Positions 12,817 through 24,254 of a stretch of 64,000 bases of DNA are shown here, in pieces. Origin of the DNA: Heterobilharzia americana (Eukaryota; Platyhelminthes; Trematoda; Strigeidida; Schistosomatidae); the NCBI GenBank assembly GCA_944470555.2, contig OX104134.1, forward strand, positions 103,162,701 to 103,226,700, given 5' to 3'. Each line of letters starts with the position of its first letter. The stretch's first letter is position 1. The position numbers and the translations under genes were made by a program. The notes beneath the pieces are model-generated. The model was not told the origin of the DNA and did not search any database. It was given only the letters and a program-made list of their open reading frames with translations.

Positions 12817-12955
12817 TAAGTAATACTTCTTTCCTGTGTGGTTCATCGGAGAAGCAAACTGAAACGGAGCAACGAATACTGTCTTCGAACGCTTTAATAA
12901 GTCAGGACATCCATTCCATCACAATCTATCCTTTAGTGTTATATACAGAGCTTCA
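12817..12955 (+). CDS. Candidate exon, possible ZP-domain part
   Basis: A pyrimidine-containing acceptor (ATTGTTATTCAG) precedes an open stretch of about 46 codons. It reads SNTSFLCGSS, then LSSNALIS, then ITIYPLVLYTEL. The CG...SN spacing and the hydrophobic run after it resemble the N-terminal half of a zona pellucida (ZP) domain, where a CGT-type cysteine is followed by a YSN-type motif. The possible donor is CTTCA|GTGAAT. Phase fits the next candidate exon only through an alternative acceptor at 14168/14169. It could be a chance open frame. The strand matches the multi-exon membrane gene downstream. Confidence 0.3.
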
Positions 12956-13387
12956 GTGAATAACCCTAAAGACTTACTTTTTCTTACCTTTCTAAGCTAG
13001 ATATACGTGAACGAAAACATAAACTGTGCGTTCTAAAAAGATTTATGATAACTCTTCTTTTTATCTTGGACTTAATAATACTGATTGAAGTTAGATTTAT
13101 TCCACGTCACTTTGTAATCAACTTACTATAGTGGTTGTGATTATTATTATAAGATCGTAACTTCACACCTGTTAATAGCACTTGACACGTGTTCAGACTC
13201 TTGACATCGATTTCCTTTTTAATCCCCCTTCATGGAATTCAAATAATTTTTAGTTCCACTTATTTTGAGTTTTGGCTACTTTAACCAATCTTCTCTCCCG
13301 CTGTGACCATTACTAGCCTGCGTACACTGATCATTCAACTTTCAATTATAACTAAAACTGTGAGATCACTGTAAAAAATAGTTTTCA

Positions 13388-13777
13388 AGTTGTTATTCAT
13401 CGTAGGCTGACATCAGTTGGAGGAACAAAGAAAACCTGGGAGCACTGGACAGCTGTTTCGGCCCAGTATGGAACTCCTCAGTGCACCCACGACCCCGCCA
13501 GGGATCGAACCCACGGCCATCAGGTTCCGTGGCCAACGAGTGGCGGTTAAACTATATCGCAAGCTAACAGAAGTTGGAAATATGGACCATAGGATCCTGA
13601 CGCAGTGGCTCAATGGTAACGTGCTGACCACGGAACCTGAAGGTCGTGGATTCGATCCCTGGCGGGATTGTGGGTGAGCATTGCTGAGGAGTTCCATACT
13701 AGGCCGAAACAGCTGTCCAGTGCTCCCAGGTTTCCTTTGTTCCTCCAACTGATGTCAGTCTACGATGAATAACAACT
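13388..13777. repeat. 390-bp palindrome of two head-to-head SINEs
   Basis: Arms of roughly 150 bases (13388-13537 and 13617-13777) are inverted near-copies around an ~80-base loop. The right arm holds a tRNA-like head, TGGCTCAATGGTAACG (A box) and GGATTCGATCC (B box). The left arm holds the same unit on the minus strand with a GGGTTCGATCC B box. The flanks TTGTTATTCATCGTAG and its complement are also mirrored. Long open frames on both strands here are by-products of the palindrome. Confidence 0.85.
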
Positions 13778-13779
13778 GG

Positions 13780-14150
13780 AAATATTTCCAAATCCCCACA
13801 ACTCCCTCAAAAACATTTTGCTGAAAAATTCATATTTTACTTATTCATGAGTAGTTTTAATTCTTCTTTACTTAGTTCGGCCTACCATTTGAAAAAATAA
13901 TATCTAATTATCATTGAAAGTGAGTTTTTAATCGCACAGCAGCATCTTTCGCATATTTTAAGGAATCGCAAACATGTAGCGAGAGACCACCCGCTGAAGG
14001 ATATGATAATAGTAAGAAAGTACTTCACCCTACACTGTAAACTTTATACACTGAATATTAACTTCGTCCTTCTTAGTAAACACTTATTAGTGATTCATTG
14101 ATTTTTTTTATACAAGCTTAAACACTGAATGTTTTTCCTAGTTTTCTTTT
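13780..14150. other. Non-coding stretch upstream of a candidate exon
   Basis: AT-rich sequence with no gene. The last ~20 bases are pyrimidine-rich and end TTTTCTTTTAG, a good splice acceptor. Confidence 0.4.
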
Positions 14151-14152
14151 AG

Positions 14153-14306
14153 TGCAAAGTGCAGTTCAGCATAAACCTGTTTTACTCCGATAAGAAGTTT
14201 AACTTTACCTCATTATTCCTAATGTCAGATATTGAAGAAAAAACTTCCATTCGTTTGACACGGTTTAACGATTCATTCAAATACCACTGTATATTGAAAA
14301 TTTGCA
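14153..14306 (+). CDS. Candidate exon with HC-x-LKIC motif, ZP-like
   Basis: The strong acceptor TTTTCTTTTAG is followed by an open frame reading CKVQFSINLFYSD, FNFTSLFL (an N-glycosylation site), then FNDSFKYHCILKIC. ZP domains typically finish with an F-x-F stretch and a HC-x-V-x-x-C pair, which this resembles. A donor GCA|GTAACA at 14307 would end the exon in phase 1, which is what the downstream exon at 25178 needs. The frame stays open to 14350 if that donor is not used. The middle of a ZP-C subdomain is missing, so the domain call is weak. Confidence 0.33.
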
Positions 14307-14309
14307 GTA

Positions 14310-14980
14310 ACAGCTGGTTAACAGATAGGATTTTGTTGTTATGCTTGTAATTCTCTGTTGTTATACTCGATCGAAATGTTCGACCTCTGTTGGCATATGG
14401 GCTCTTATGCAGATGTCTCGATGTTGGTTTAAATTTTACCACATATAAAACGCACTTAACAGGTAAACAAGTTAAGTTTATGTTTTAAAAATCAAATTAC
14501 GCTTATTTCTACCATCTAATGAATTCATAAAACTCATGTACTGCTCTGGTATTAGACGCTTATGAGCATTTAATACTTTAATTTCCGAAGGATAACAGGA
14601 TATAATATCACATAGGCTTCAAAATCAACATATATTACAGTGACTACCACACAAATGAAGACAGTTGAAGAAATATTCATCCTTACATTATGTTTGACAT
14701 ATTGTTGAGATATTGATACACATGTCCTAAGATGAGCATGTAGGAAGATGCAAATGACCATAGGTCCAGAGAGTGAAAGAATAAAAGGGTAAAAGTAAAA
14801 GGACAAACTCCTCGACGAACACGTCCGTTAGCATACGGAATACATCATCGTGTACTCTTATAGTTAGTTAACTAACACATATCAGTAAGAAACTAGAATG
14901 CATGGTGAATTAAAAATGTAAACTTCTGATGGATTGGTATTTCGATTAAGTTGCCTTCTGATATTAACTGTTTCACAAAC
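14310..14980. other. Non-coding stretch, nothing recognised
   Basis: AT-rich. Minus-strand frames (14570-14806 and part of 14182-14442) are hydrophobic by composition only. Confidence 0.4.
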
Positions 14981-14984
14981 TGCA

Positions 14985-15145
14985 CGGTAGTATTCATCAC
15001 AGATTGAAATCAGTGAAAAAACCATTGAAAATCCGGGTACACTGGAGGTCTGCTTCACCCTAGTGGGCACCCATTGCCCTATTGCAGACTGAACCCAGAA
15101 CCTTAAGATTGCAGGACAAGCACGTTCCCAATAAGTCAATGAGTT
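14985..15145 (-). mobile_element. tRNA-like SINE relic
   Basis: The minus strand has TGACTTATTGGGAACG (A-box-like) and GGGTTCAGTCTGC (B-box-like) at tRNA spacing, then a GC-richer body with GGTGCCCACTAGGGTG. The body contrasts with the AT-rich flanks. It is not the Sm-alpha family, as there is no hammerhead motif. Confidence 0.5.
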
Positions 15146-15149
15146 TGAA

Positions 15150-16100
15150 TTTAGTGATCCACGTTTCCCTACTTCTGTGAATTAGCGATGAAAAGCATGT
15201 CATCCTTTAGTATCTGTCCTCAGGTTCAATATGATTCATCTCAGTCACAAATCCTCATTAGCATAAATATATGCTATTCATTATGTACAAAATGTTTGTC
15301 ACAGATACATCTTAGCATTTGAACCGGTTACTATAAGAAAGTAATCAATGAAAAGAAAGCTTATCAGAGAAATTCGTTCGAAGATTGTTTAGAATAAAGC
15401 CATACAATAATAAAGTATTTTTCAGCTCATTTTGATAGCTGATTGATGACAATGGTCAGTGGTTGGCCTAAAAATTTGAATTCAGATGAAACGATTACCT
15501 TTAACACATTTTAAAGTTAGTCATTTCTGACTGTTGAAAAAAAGTTGGATTCATGCTCTATCAACTTGTTTCTGGTACATTCAACTGCCAGAAAACAATA
15601 AATTCGATATGAAGGCTAACTCTTTCAAGTATCGTATTCTGTCACAGTCTCCTTCTGACTGAACTACCCAAAGTTATGGCCATTTAGCTGCTGACTATGA
15701 GAAAGTTATGAATGTAGCGTTTAAATTTACTAGTAACTTGTTCTACAAACTTACCATCTGTTGATAAACAGTTGTTTCTACATATATTCAATATGATTAA
15801 TTGATTGTATGTTACTATCTTCAGAAGGTGTACATTTATTTAATAAGTAGAGTGCGTTAGTTGTACATATACACCTTTTAGATAGAAATTATTCTAAACA
15901 GGTTATCAAACAACTGTTGACCATCTGTGCTATCTTTTCAGTCAGTAGCGATTTCCATTGCGAGCAAGCGTTAGTCTAGTGAGCATTCGCGTATATGAGA
16001 TATCAGATAAAAGTTTTTTCTGCCCCGAATTTTCGAATTTCTTGCAAAACGTATCATGAAACAGTCAATAAGGTGAACCATGGCAATTAAATTTCGAATA
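15150..16100. other. Non-coding stretch, nothing recognised
   Basis: AT-rich with no supported feature. Confidence 0.45.
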
Positions 16101-16104
16101 CTAT

Positions 16105-16170
16105 TATTTGTTGATACTTGGAACGAAACGCACGTCCTGGATTCCACTGTTGGCTACAACCAAGTCAAAT
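16105..16170 (+). mobile_element. Sm-alpha-like SINE 3' fragment (copy E)
   Basis: Only the end of the element remains: GAAACGCACGTCCTGGATTCCACTG, quoted here in its two halves GAAACGCACGTC and CTGGATTCCAC. The helix III and cleavage segment are intact, but CTGATGA and helix II are absent. Confidence 0.6.
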
Positions 16171-16174
16171 TTCA

Positions 16175-17960
16175 AATAGTTTTATGGAATGTTTGATGGG
16201 TGAAGGCATAGATGTGCCTAGACTTTAGACATTTTGAAATGGATATTACACTTACGTGTTCATACACGACTTGTATTCACAAGAAATCTACTCTACTACA
16301 TACAGTTCCACTTATACATGAACAATGGTATTAAAACATATTATTCTTTCTTTACCATTCTTAAACTATTAAATTTTCTGTCATAATGCCAAACTGTGCA
16401 ACCTTAGTCGGTAACTGCTTCCATACTGCACTGATTTAACAGAAAGAAATATATTCAGGAATGTTATATCGCACGAATCTGCCATCCTTTACAATAGCTT
16501 TAAATTTGTTTACTACCAAAATGTACTTTGGTGTATTGATGAACAAATGAAGGAAATAAAGAGGCAGCTGGTGCTAAATACGTATCTTGTTAAAGTAATC
16601 CGGAGGTACATATTCATACTGGACAATATTGGGGGCGAGAATCAGTGGTTAGAACTCTTAGTGATATGACTGAAAATCGGTCTCAGTGGCGTAGATACAT
16701 TCACTCTTTAGTGTCTTCTAAACCGTGAATATTCACACTAACCTTTATCTGCAAATTGCTAATTCTGTCGCACAACTTTATTTACTTTCAAATCACTCCT
16801 TTCCTATCCATTTATTCTTTGCGTACTACTGTGAAGTATGGCAACTTGGACTGATGCATTTGTTTGTGAGGTTCTCCGTTCATTCCATCTGTCTATCTGA
16901 GTAAGAAAATTTTGTGTGAAAGATCATGGTATGAAAGCAACGTAACTTTGTTTCGCCGATAGAAACTGCAATTCCATCATTAGAGTGGTCATTAAATCAA
17001 ACCTGTGTATTGACATACTGCAATGAGGATAAATGACCAACTACGGCTTCATCACTGTTTGCATGCCACTTCCCCTGTCTCTGTGAAGCTAGTTACCGAG
17101 ACTGCTTTCAGAGTACGTGAACCTTTGTGAAAATGTAGCTGTTCAGCTTAGGAAAAAATTGAGTAAGTCTGTCAATAATCCCATTAAGCTTCATTTGGTA
17201 GATAGCTAGTCCCATAATTAGATTGGTCAGACTTTCTCTAACACATACTCACCATATAATAATCCGCCGAAAGGTACGCATCAATGTCTCTCACAAAATA
17301 GTGTAAAGATGAGTATCGGTACAATGCATTTATCCGAAAGAATACTGGCTAACCTCTGAGACTTCACTGACTTCTAGAGGACCAACTCAGATACAAACAT
17401 CACTAAATCATATTTAGCCACTACATCACTTATTCCTCTCTCTTATCAAAACTTACTATTCGATCATCAGACATTTCTATCGGCCTACAGATATTGTTAT
17501 AGACTTCAGGGTGATTTTTATCATGGACTGACATGAAGCACAGAATCACTGACAACTGGGGGGATTTGACAGTTTTATATTCCAATTGATATTTTATGTT
17601 CTCTAACTGTTTAGTTGTTGTGCAATATTTTTAAAGATATTTCGAAAGGTTAATATTTCTAATATTCCCTAGTATTTCTGTAGTGCCAAGTGGACTGTCT
17701 TGACGATTACGAATGTTATATTATTCTTTGGGAGTAGTATTTCAAATTATTTATTACTATCCCTGTTATTGAGGAAAATAAAAATGGTGAATGTTAATTA
17801 CCAGTTTTGTGCATGCTTAAAAACAGTCTTCTTAATTTTTGTAAGTTAAATGATGAAAGAAAGATACCCGAAAATTCTAAAAACACTCAGTTTAAGTTTT
17901 TATTTAGATTATTTTATTTGCATTTGGATTGTAACCAACTAAAACTAACCATTCATCTTG
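16175..17960. other. Non-coding stretch, nothing recognised
   Basis: AT-rich, with no open frame of note and no recognised repeat. Confidence 0.45.
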
Positions 17961-17964
17961 TTGA

Positions 17965-18115
17965 CTAGCAGTAGAATCCAGGGTGCTCGTTTCGTCCTAA
18001 TGAGGACTCGTTGGCTGGATATATCTGCACTCCAGTGGGTGAAGTTGTTCTCATTGAGACTCGCACCCAGTACTCATAACTTCAAATGCCAAACACCAAC
18101 TATCGTTTCCCCCTT
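17965..18115 (-). mobile_element. Sm-alpha-like SINE (copy F), CTGATGA lost
   Basis: On the minus strand helix II is excellent (GTCC with GGAC) and GAAA is intact, but the first core box reads CCAACGA. The middle segment with CCCACTGGAGTGCAGATAT matches the family. Ribozyme activity is unlikely. Confidence 0.7.
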
Positions 18116-18458
18116 TTAAGATAAACTTTATGTGATTCCTCCCCATATAATGCTGATAATCTCAATCCTAATACTATATTTGCGTCGCCACGATAACTTA
18201 TTAATAAGTGTAAAGCCTATGCTTATGCTGATTCAGCAACCATAGATAAGGATGAATAAAACTGTCAATGATTTCTTGTTCTTCGAACTTTGCAACAGAT
18301 TTATTCATTAGGATACAGTCGATACTGTCAATAAACCTGCTAATGAAACACCTACGACAAAATATCAAGGGCTAGAGAACAAATTATCACCATTTTCATC
18401 CTGCAGTGCACAGCTTTTTCATCCCTTCTGAATAAAAGGGGCCATCATACTTCACATA

Positions 18459-18665
18459 AACTGATTGGTCACTGGAAGGCAACGAACTTCATTTTGTCCA
18501 GTCTTAAGGGCTGATTGAATTGGATGGAAACAATCGGAAGGAAGCCCTAGACCTCGTCAACAAGGTATATCTGTAACCGCAACGGAACTGATGTTCCGCC
18601 AAAGCTTCAAACCTGCGTTGTTGTAGTAAGCGACGTCACCACTGAGCTATTCGGGCTGAGACTGA
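18459..18665 (-). mobile_element. tRNA-like SINE, second family, minus copy
   Basis: The minus strand carries AATAGCTCAGTGGTGACG (a near-perfect A box) and GGTTTGAAGC (weak B box), then a body with GCGGAACATCAGTTCCG and a tail that continues to 18459. It is an inverted copy of the element at 18750-18970. The tail piece ACTGATTGGTCACTGG is mirrored at 18753-18768. Confidence 0.68.
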
Positions 18666-18669
18666 CTTC

Positions 18670-18970
18670 CTGTAGATACAGTGACTGGTCACTGGAGGGT
18701 AACCAATTTCACGTTGTCTAATCCTAAGTGCTGATCGACTTCTATCTATCCAGTGACCAATCAGTATATTTAATGCAGTCCTACAGGAGGTTAGTCAAGA
18801 TCCAAATAGCTCAGTGGTGACGTCGCTTACCATAACAGTGGATGACTCAGGTTCAAATCTCTGGTGGAACATGAGTTATGTTAGGTTTGCAGATATGCCT
18901 AATGACAAGTGCAAACACGCACGGAACCCAGGTCCAGGGCTTCCTATCGGTTGCCACGAAGAATTTTCAT
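18670..18970 (+). mobile_element. tRNA-like SINE, second family, plus copy
   Basis: The head at ~18806 has AATAGCTCAGTGGTGACG and GGTTCAAATC (A and B boxes), followed by TCTGGTGGAACATGAG and a body ending near GGGCTTCC. The stretch 18670-18770 holds another piece of the same family's tail. The 79-residue open frame across it (18814-19053) is not a gene. Confidence 0.68.
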
Positions 18971-19218
18971 TTCATATGGATCTCAGAAATTTCGTTATTG
19001 AACACTCGGCTTCACGATATGTGAAAGTCTTAGATACGCATAACTTAGTTTAGTGCACTTATCTACTATATTTTACTCTCCGAGCGCTTATTAAACGTAA
19101 GCCCCTTCCCGATCGACTCATAAAATCAAAGTTTCCTCTCTTCCCAAGTAAAACTCATGCTCCTAACGGTTCACAGATTTGACTGTAATGCAACTGCGAC
19201 AGCCAAAATTTAACTTCA

Positions 19219-22200
19219 ACATCGAAGGCTCTCAAGCAGTGGGAACCAGTCTCCTCATACACGACAACGACAGCAAGATGTGTTCAACTAAAAACGAAGG
19301 AGGGTCAAAATCACATATTGTTACGCTACGCTACGCACAAACAAGTAATGTGGATGAAGAGAAAAAGCAGTAATACAGACAACTGCGAACAGTAATGGAA
19401 AGGATCCATCCCAGTTGGAGATGGCGACATTAAAATTCTAATGGGTGGGTGACATGAATGCCAGCCAAACTGGGAGCAGACAACACAGCAACAGAATTGA
19501 TCATGAGTCGATAGACACTCGGTGAAATGACAAATGAGGATGGAGAACTGTTTGCAGACTTCTGCACATTTAACGATTTGGTAATTAGAGACACCGTGTT
19601 CATGCACAAGAATATCCACAAAGGGAAATGGATTTCACCAGACACCAGGATACACTGAAAATCAGATCGACTTCATTTGAATGTGAAGAAAGTGGAGAGG
19701 CACACCACTGGACATAACATCAGATGAAGAAGGAGAGCATCTGTTGGTTCACACCACTGAATGTCTAGTGCAAGCAACCTGCATCCAAAATCAAGTTGAA
19801 AGCCTTCAAATAAGCTGGTGATAGACCAGAGTTCAAGGTCAACAATTACCCAGAACAGGAACTGAAGTGAAGGACGAAACTACGAGCGACATCTTCTCGT
19901 CAGTCAGTCATCAGAACGGAAAGGGAGAAATCGAGCACCATCACTGAGGGAACCTGCATGGATAGACACTGGAACTCTGTGAAAGCTATGTGGGAAGAAA
20001 CCTGCATAAGCGTATTAAGAAGGAAGAAGAGGAAGAAGCAGAAGAAGAAGAAGAGGTAGGACAAGGAATGGATGTTGACGGACACATGGAAGCTGATAGA
20101 GGAGGGAGAAGGAGAGGGAGAGGGAGAACGAGAGGGAGAGGGAGAGGGAGAGGAAGAGGAAGATGGTGAAGCAGAAGATAAACCTGTGCAAGGATGAACG
20201 ACGAGAAGAGGAACTGAACACAGCCTGTCAAACACTACACTGGACAGTTAAGTGAAGAAGAGTGCATGCAACGACAAAAGACACTCCTACGACACACTGG
20301 CAAGTGGCGCAGAACAGGCTGCTGGTAGGAGACACACAGACCTGACAACATTGTATCAAATAACCAGGTTAACATCTGTAAGGGAAGAGATCAACACAGC
20401 ACAGATGAAAGCAACAAAAGATGATGAGGTAGATCTAATTACCAAAGAAGGGAAACAAAGGAAACGATGAGTCGACCACTTCAAAAAGCTCTTGAGTCGA
20501 CCACGACCACTCGCACTTCGTCCAGAAATACCATCAGAAGCCAAGTCACAGAACTACAAGTGAACACAAGTCCTCCGACGAAAGTGGGAGTTCTGAAGGC
20601 CATCAAGCTACTGAAATGCGGGAAAGTAGCAGGACCAGATGGAATCCCACCAGAAGCACTGAGAACAGACACAGAGACAACAGCAGACATGCTCACACTA
20701 CACCAGTACTGCAGAAAGTCTGGAGGGAAGGAAAGGTACCTGCCAATAGATTGGAAGAAGGGCTACCTAGTCAAACTCCGAAAGAAGGGAGACATGGAGG
20801 TTTGCAAGAACTGGCAAGGAATCATGCTTCTGTCCACTCCAAGCAAAACATTAAGCCGCATCATCCTGGAGAGATCAGAAGATGAGCTGGATTCAAAATT
20901 ACGACCAGAATAGGGTGGGGTGACTGCCTGGCTGGCTGGCTGGATTTAGGTAGAACAAATTATGTGCGGACCAAATTGAAACTCTACTCTACGCATCATC
21001 ATAGAACACAGCATAGAATGGCAGTCAACTCAACTCGACCTGAACTTCATCGACTTTGAAAAGGCCTTCGACAGTGAAGTAATTTGTCAGGCATTTGCTT
21101 CAACACTACGGTCTCAGTGTCACAAACGTTTATCAACCTCATTCAGCAGCTATATTATGACGGCACATGCGAAGTGATTCAAAATGGTATGCTCAGGGAG
21201 GCGTTTGAAGTGGAGACAGGAGTAAGACAAGAGTGTCTACTACTACTACTACTACTACGCACGATCTTTCCTGATTGTTTTCGACTGGTCTGGACTGGAC
21301 TGGACTGGAGTAGACTGGACTGGAGTGGACTGGATCATGCAGCTGACATCTGTGAGGAGCGAGAAAATTAGCATACGCTGGATGGACCGCGGAAAAGATC
21401 CTAGAAGATTTGGATTTCGCCAACGACTTGTGGCTGATGTCACACAAACTCGAATATGTAAAGGCGAAACCCAACAAGTTGACAGAGGAAGCAGTGCAGC
21501 GAAGACGGTAATTCAAGTGAACGTGAAGAAGACAGAGGTGATGAATATACTCAATCAACGCCACCACCCCCACCACCACCAACAACAACAAGCTCCAACC
21601 ACCATCAACGGGAGAAACTTAAAGAAAGTAGCCTCTTTCACCCATCTAGGCAGCACTGTTTCATATACAGGTGGCGGCAGGGACGAGGACGTCAAAGCCA
21701 GTCAGGATCGGAAAGACAGCAAGATATACATACCTTCATTAATCTGAAACCAGTGTGGAGATCTTCCGCACTCAGCATGTGGAACAAGATGCTGATCTTC
21801 AACACAAACGTCAAGTCAGTGCTTCTACATGGTTCAGAGACCTTGCGCGTTACGAAAGGCATTTCCAGCAAACTGTAGACATTCATCCACAACTGCCTAC
21901 GCTGGCTTGTTACTGAAGCTCAGATGGCCAGAGTAGTAAGAATAAGCAACAAAGAACTCTGGCTAGTGACGAACCAACCAAGAAGCTATCGCTCAACAAA
22001 CATGCAGAAGGAAGTGGGGGAGTATTGGATTGAGCAAACAATGAGAATACTGATTTGGGACATCACGCACCAGGTCAGACCGTCGAGTTGAATCCAAAGA
22101 GGAAACGATGAATTGGGCATCCGAGGTGAGCATGACATGGAGGAGATCATGTGAGGAAGAAATGATAGCTTGTGGGCTGTGGTGGAGCGAGGTTGAAAAG

Positions 22201-22275
22201 ACTGTATTGAGAGAGTGTGTTTGAAGCGTGCTACTGAATCCTTATGTTCCACTGGGAACCCAAAGAAAAAATAAT
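19219..22275 (+). mobile_element. RTE-clade non-LTR retrotransposon (copy I), dead
   Basis: The copy is 5'-truncated: it begins inside the endonuclease, matching copy V from about 45340. It keeps recognisable but frameshifted endonuclease (GDMN-equivalent at ~19450), linker and RT parts. The longest frame (20467-20913) has KVAGPDGIPPEALRT, DWKKGYLVKL and a TAG replacing the GFR region. A second part has YLNFIDFEKAFD-like sequence at ~21040 and GVRQECL before an expanded CTA repeat. The catalytic FADD is FANDL here. The 3' end has the family's TGTTCCACTGGGAACCCAA and an A-rich tail. From ~19437 on it is almost identical to copy II, while the first ~220 bases are clearly more diverged. Confidence 0.85.
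20101..20162 (+). repeat. GAGGGA-type tract inside RTE copy I
   Basis: A purine tract built from GAGGGA units replaces the short GAGGAGAGGAGG of copy V. The corresponding tract is shorter in copy II (29937-29962) and also present in III (37125-37188) and IV (57430-57490). Confidence 0.9.
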
Positions 22276-22574
22276 GGCAATACTTTCCCTATGAATGTAA
22301 AATAAAGTAAACAAATTTTAACTGACATTTCACTATTTAATGCTAATAGCTTCATCAAAGTTATAGCAAACCGAATTTTACAATATCCAAGCTTATACAC
22401 GATGACTTGATAAGTGTTCTTCTGCATGAATGATTCTACATTGTCACAATTGTAGAATTAAGATGATACACACATGTAATGTATTGTATGTGAAGAGTGT
22501 ATGAATCACAGATTACGATTTGTAAGTACACATGTGTTGATAGTTTTTATCGCATATTTGTTAATTAATTATTA

Positions 22575-24250
22575 ACTTTTTAAAAGATTTATTGTTATTA
22601 TGCACTGATAAAGTTGAATTCACATTCGAGGGCGAACACTTTCAACAGATTGATGGTGTCGCGATGGGTAGTCCGTTAGAACCGTTGCTAGCTGATGTAT
22701 ACATGTCATATGTTGAAAACATGGCTGGCCATCTCATCGGAAGAGTTTCGCTTTATAAGAGATATGTTGATGATATAGTCATTATATGTGAGAAGCCTGA
22801 TGATGCAATGTGCCTGCTACAGAAAATGAACACGGCTCAAAATCACATTAGCCTGACTTGTGAACAAGAGACGAACAACCAGCTACCGTTCCTAGACGTA
22901 TTGTTCAGTCGACGGGAGGATGGCTAGATCAGGAGGTCGATCTATAAGAAACCTACATGGACAGGTCAATATCTTAATTTCCATAGCTATTGTCCAGTCC
23001 AATACAAACGTGGTTTAGTCAGATGCTTATTCAACAGGATAAACCGCATCTACACCGATGACACCAGGGAGGAAGAAACCAACTTACTGACGACAACTCC
23101 GACACAGAATGGATACCCGTTGAGATTTATCGACCGGTGCCAAAGTTATGTACCATTGAAAAGTACACAGTGTTCCGTTGCTAAGATAAATTTCTACATC
23201 TCATTATCATTTAGAGGTGATTCACATAGCTTTGTTGTGAGGAAAAGACTTAGATCGGCCATCTGTAAGTCGTATTATGCAGCTAAGGTCATCATTGTAG
23301 AGAAGACCAAGTCCATGTAACAGCACAAACCGAAACAACATATAAACGATTACATCACATCCCATTGTGTTTATCAATTTACATGTAAGTGTGGACACAC
23401 ATATATAGGGAGCAGTCATCGTGATATGCAGTTAAGGAAGGTTGAACATGCACCTAAGTGGCTACAAAAACAAATGACGTCAACAGATCCGATAAGTGCA
23501 GGTGACAAACATCCATCTTCGTCTATCGCTAAACTTATACTAGAAACTAACCATAGGATAGATATGAGAACAGCCTTTAAAGTACTACATAAAAGTGGTC
23601 AGAGCCGAGTGCTTAAATTTTTTGAAGCTCTTCCCATCCGTAAATTTAACCCCCCTTATGTATACAAAAACAATTTGTACTCACGTTGAACCTACCTTGC
23701 TAGTATGGATTTTAATTTTCATACCAAGAATGTTTTTCTTTTTTTTCCTATCCCTTCCTATGCCTATGTTTCCTATTAACTTCATTGACCTCTTTCGTAA
23801 ATTTTCACTTAAATAGTTCAACAAGTCCATGTGTGATCAGATTGCGCGAAATGTATAGCGCTAATACATCACATGTTTCAGATAATCTTCGTCTTCTCAT
23901 TACGCTGTTTAAAGCATATTTGTTGGTTATGTTAGTATGTGGAGTGGGTTGAGACCAGGTCAAACTACGTTTTACTCCCTCATTCCTATTCAGACAATTT
24001 TGATTCCACTTTATGTGGAGAGATTCTGTTATGAGATGTTCGTCATAACTAATAAAGCCTTCCTGAATAATTTAGATATTGTCAAAATCGACTTAGTGAG
24101 CTGAAATTATAGCGTGTAGAGCTACGGCTGAAAGGTTTTTCAGTTTCACTGGATTTCTAGAGGGTCAGATAGAAGCTCTTCGGTGTTCATGTTTTCTAGT
24201 TTTGATTTCACGGGAATTTTGTTCTGTGTATATTGCTTTGCAGTCTGAGC
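22575..24250 (+). mobile_element. Penelope-like retroelement (copy P2), best preserved
   Basis: One reading frame runs from about 22592 to 23689 with only two in-frame stops, TAG at 22925-22927 and TAA at 23318-23320. Order: DGVAMGSPLEPLLADVYMS and YKRYVDDIVII (RT, catalytic DD near 22770), NNQLPFLDVLF, YKKPTWTGQYLNF, NGYPLRFIDRC, then the GIY-YIG part with CKCGHTYIGSS and the C-terminal KFFEALPIRKFNPPYVYKNN. It is 5'-truncated: the fingers of the RT are missing. Bases 23690-24250 are the likely 3' non-coding end. It probably needs a partner copy for movement, and the two stops disable it unless read through. Confidence 0.85.
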
Positions 24251-24254
24251 AATT

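Noticed and set aside
13413..13748. 111-residue frame whose two ends mirror a plus-strand frame
   Set aside because: It is produced by the SINE palindrome; the same first residues appear on both strands because the arms are inverted copies.
18806..18865. tRNA gene
   Set aside because: A and B boxes are good, but acceptor and anticodon stems do not pair well, an inverted relative lies next to it, and a body and tail follow. It is a SINE head.
19900..20235. Pro/Ser-rich frames antisense to RTE copies (also 29736, 37049, 57355)
   Set aside because: They translate the GAGGGA purine tract and its RTE surroundings on the wrong strand.
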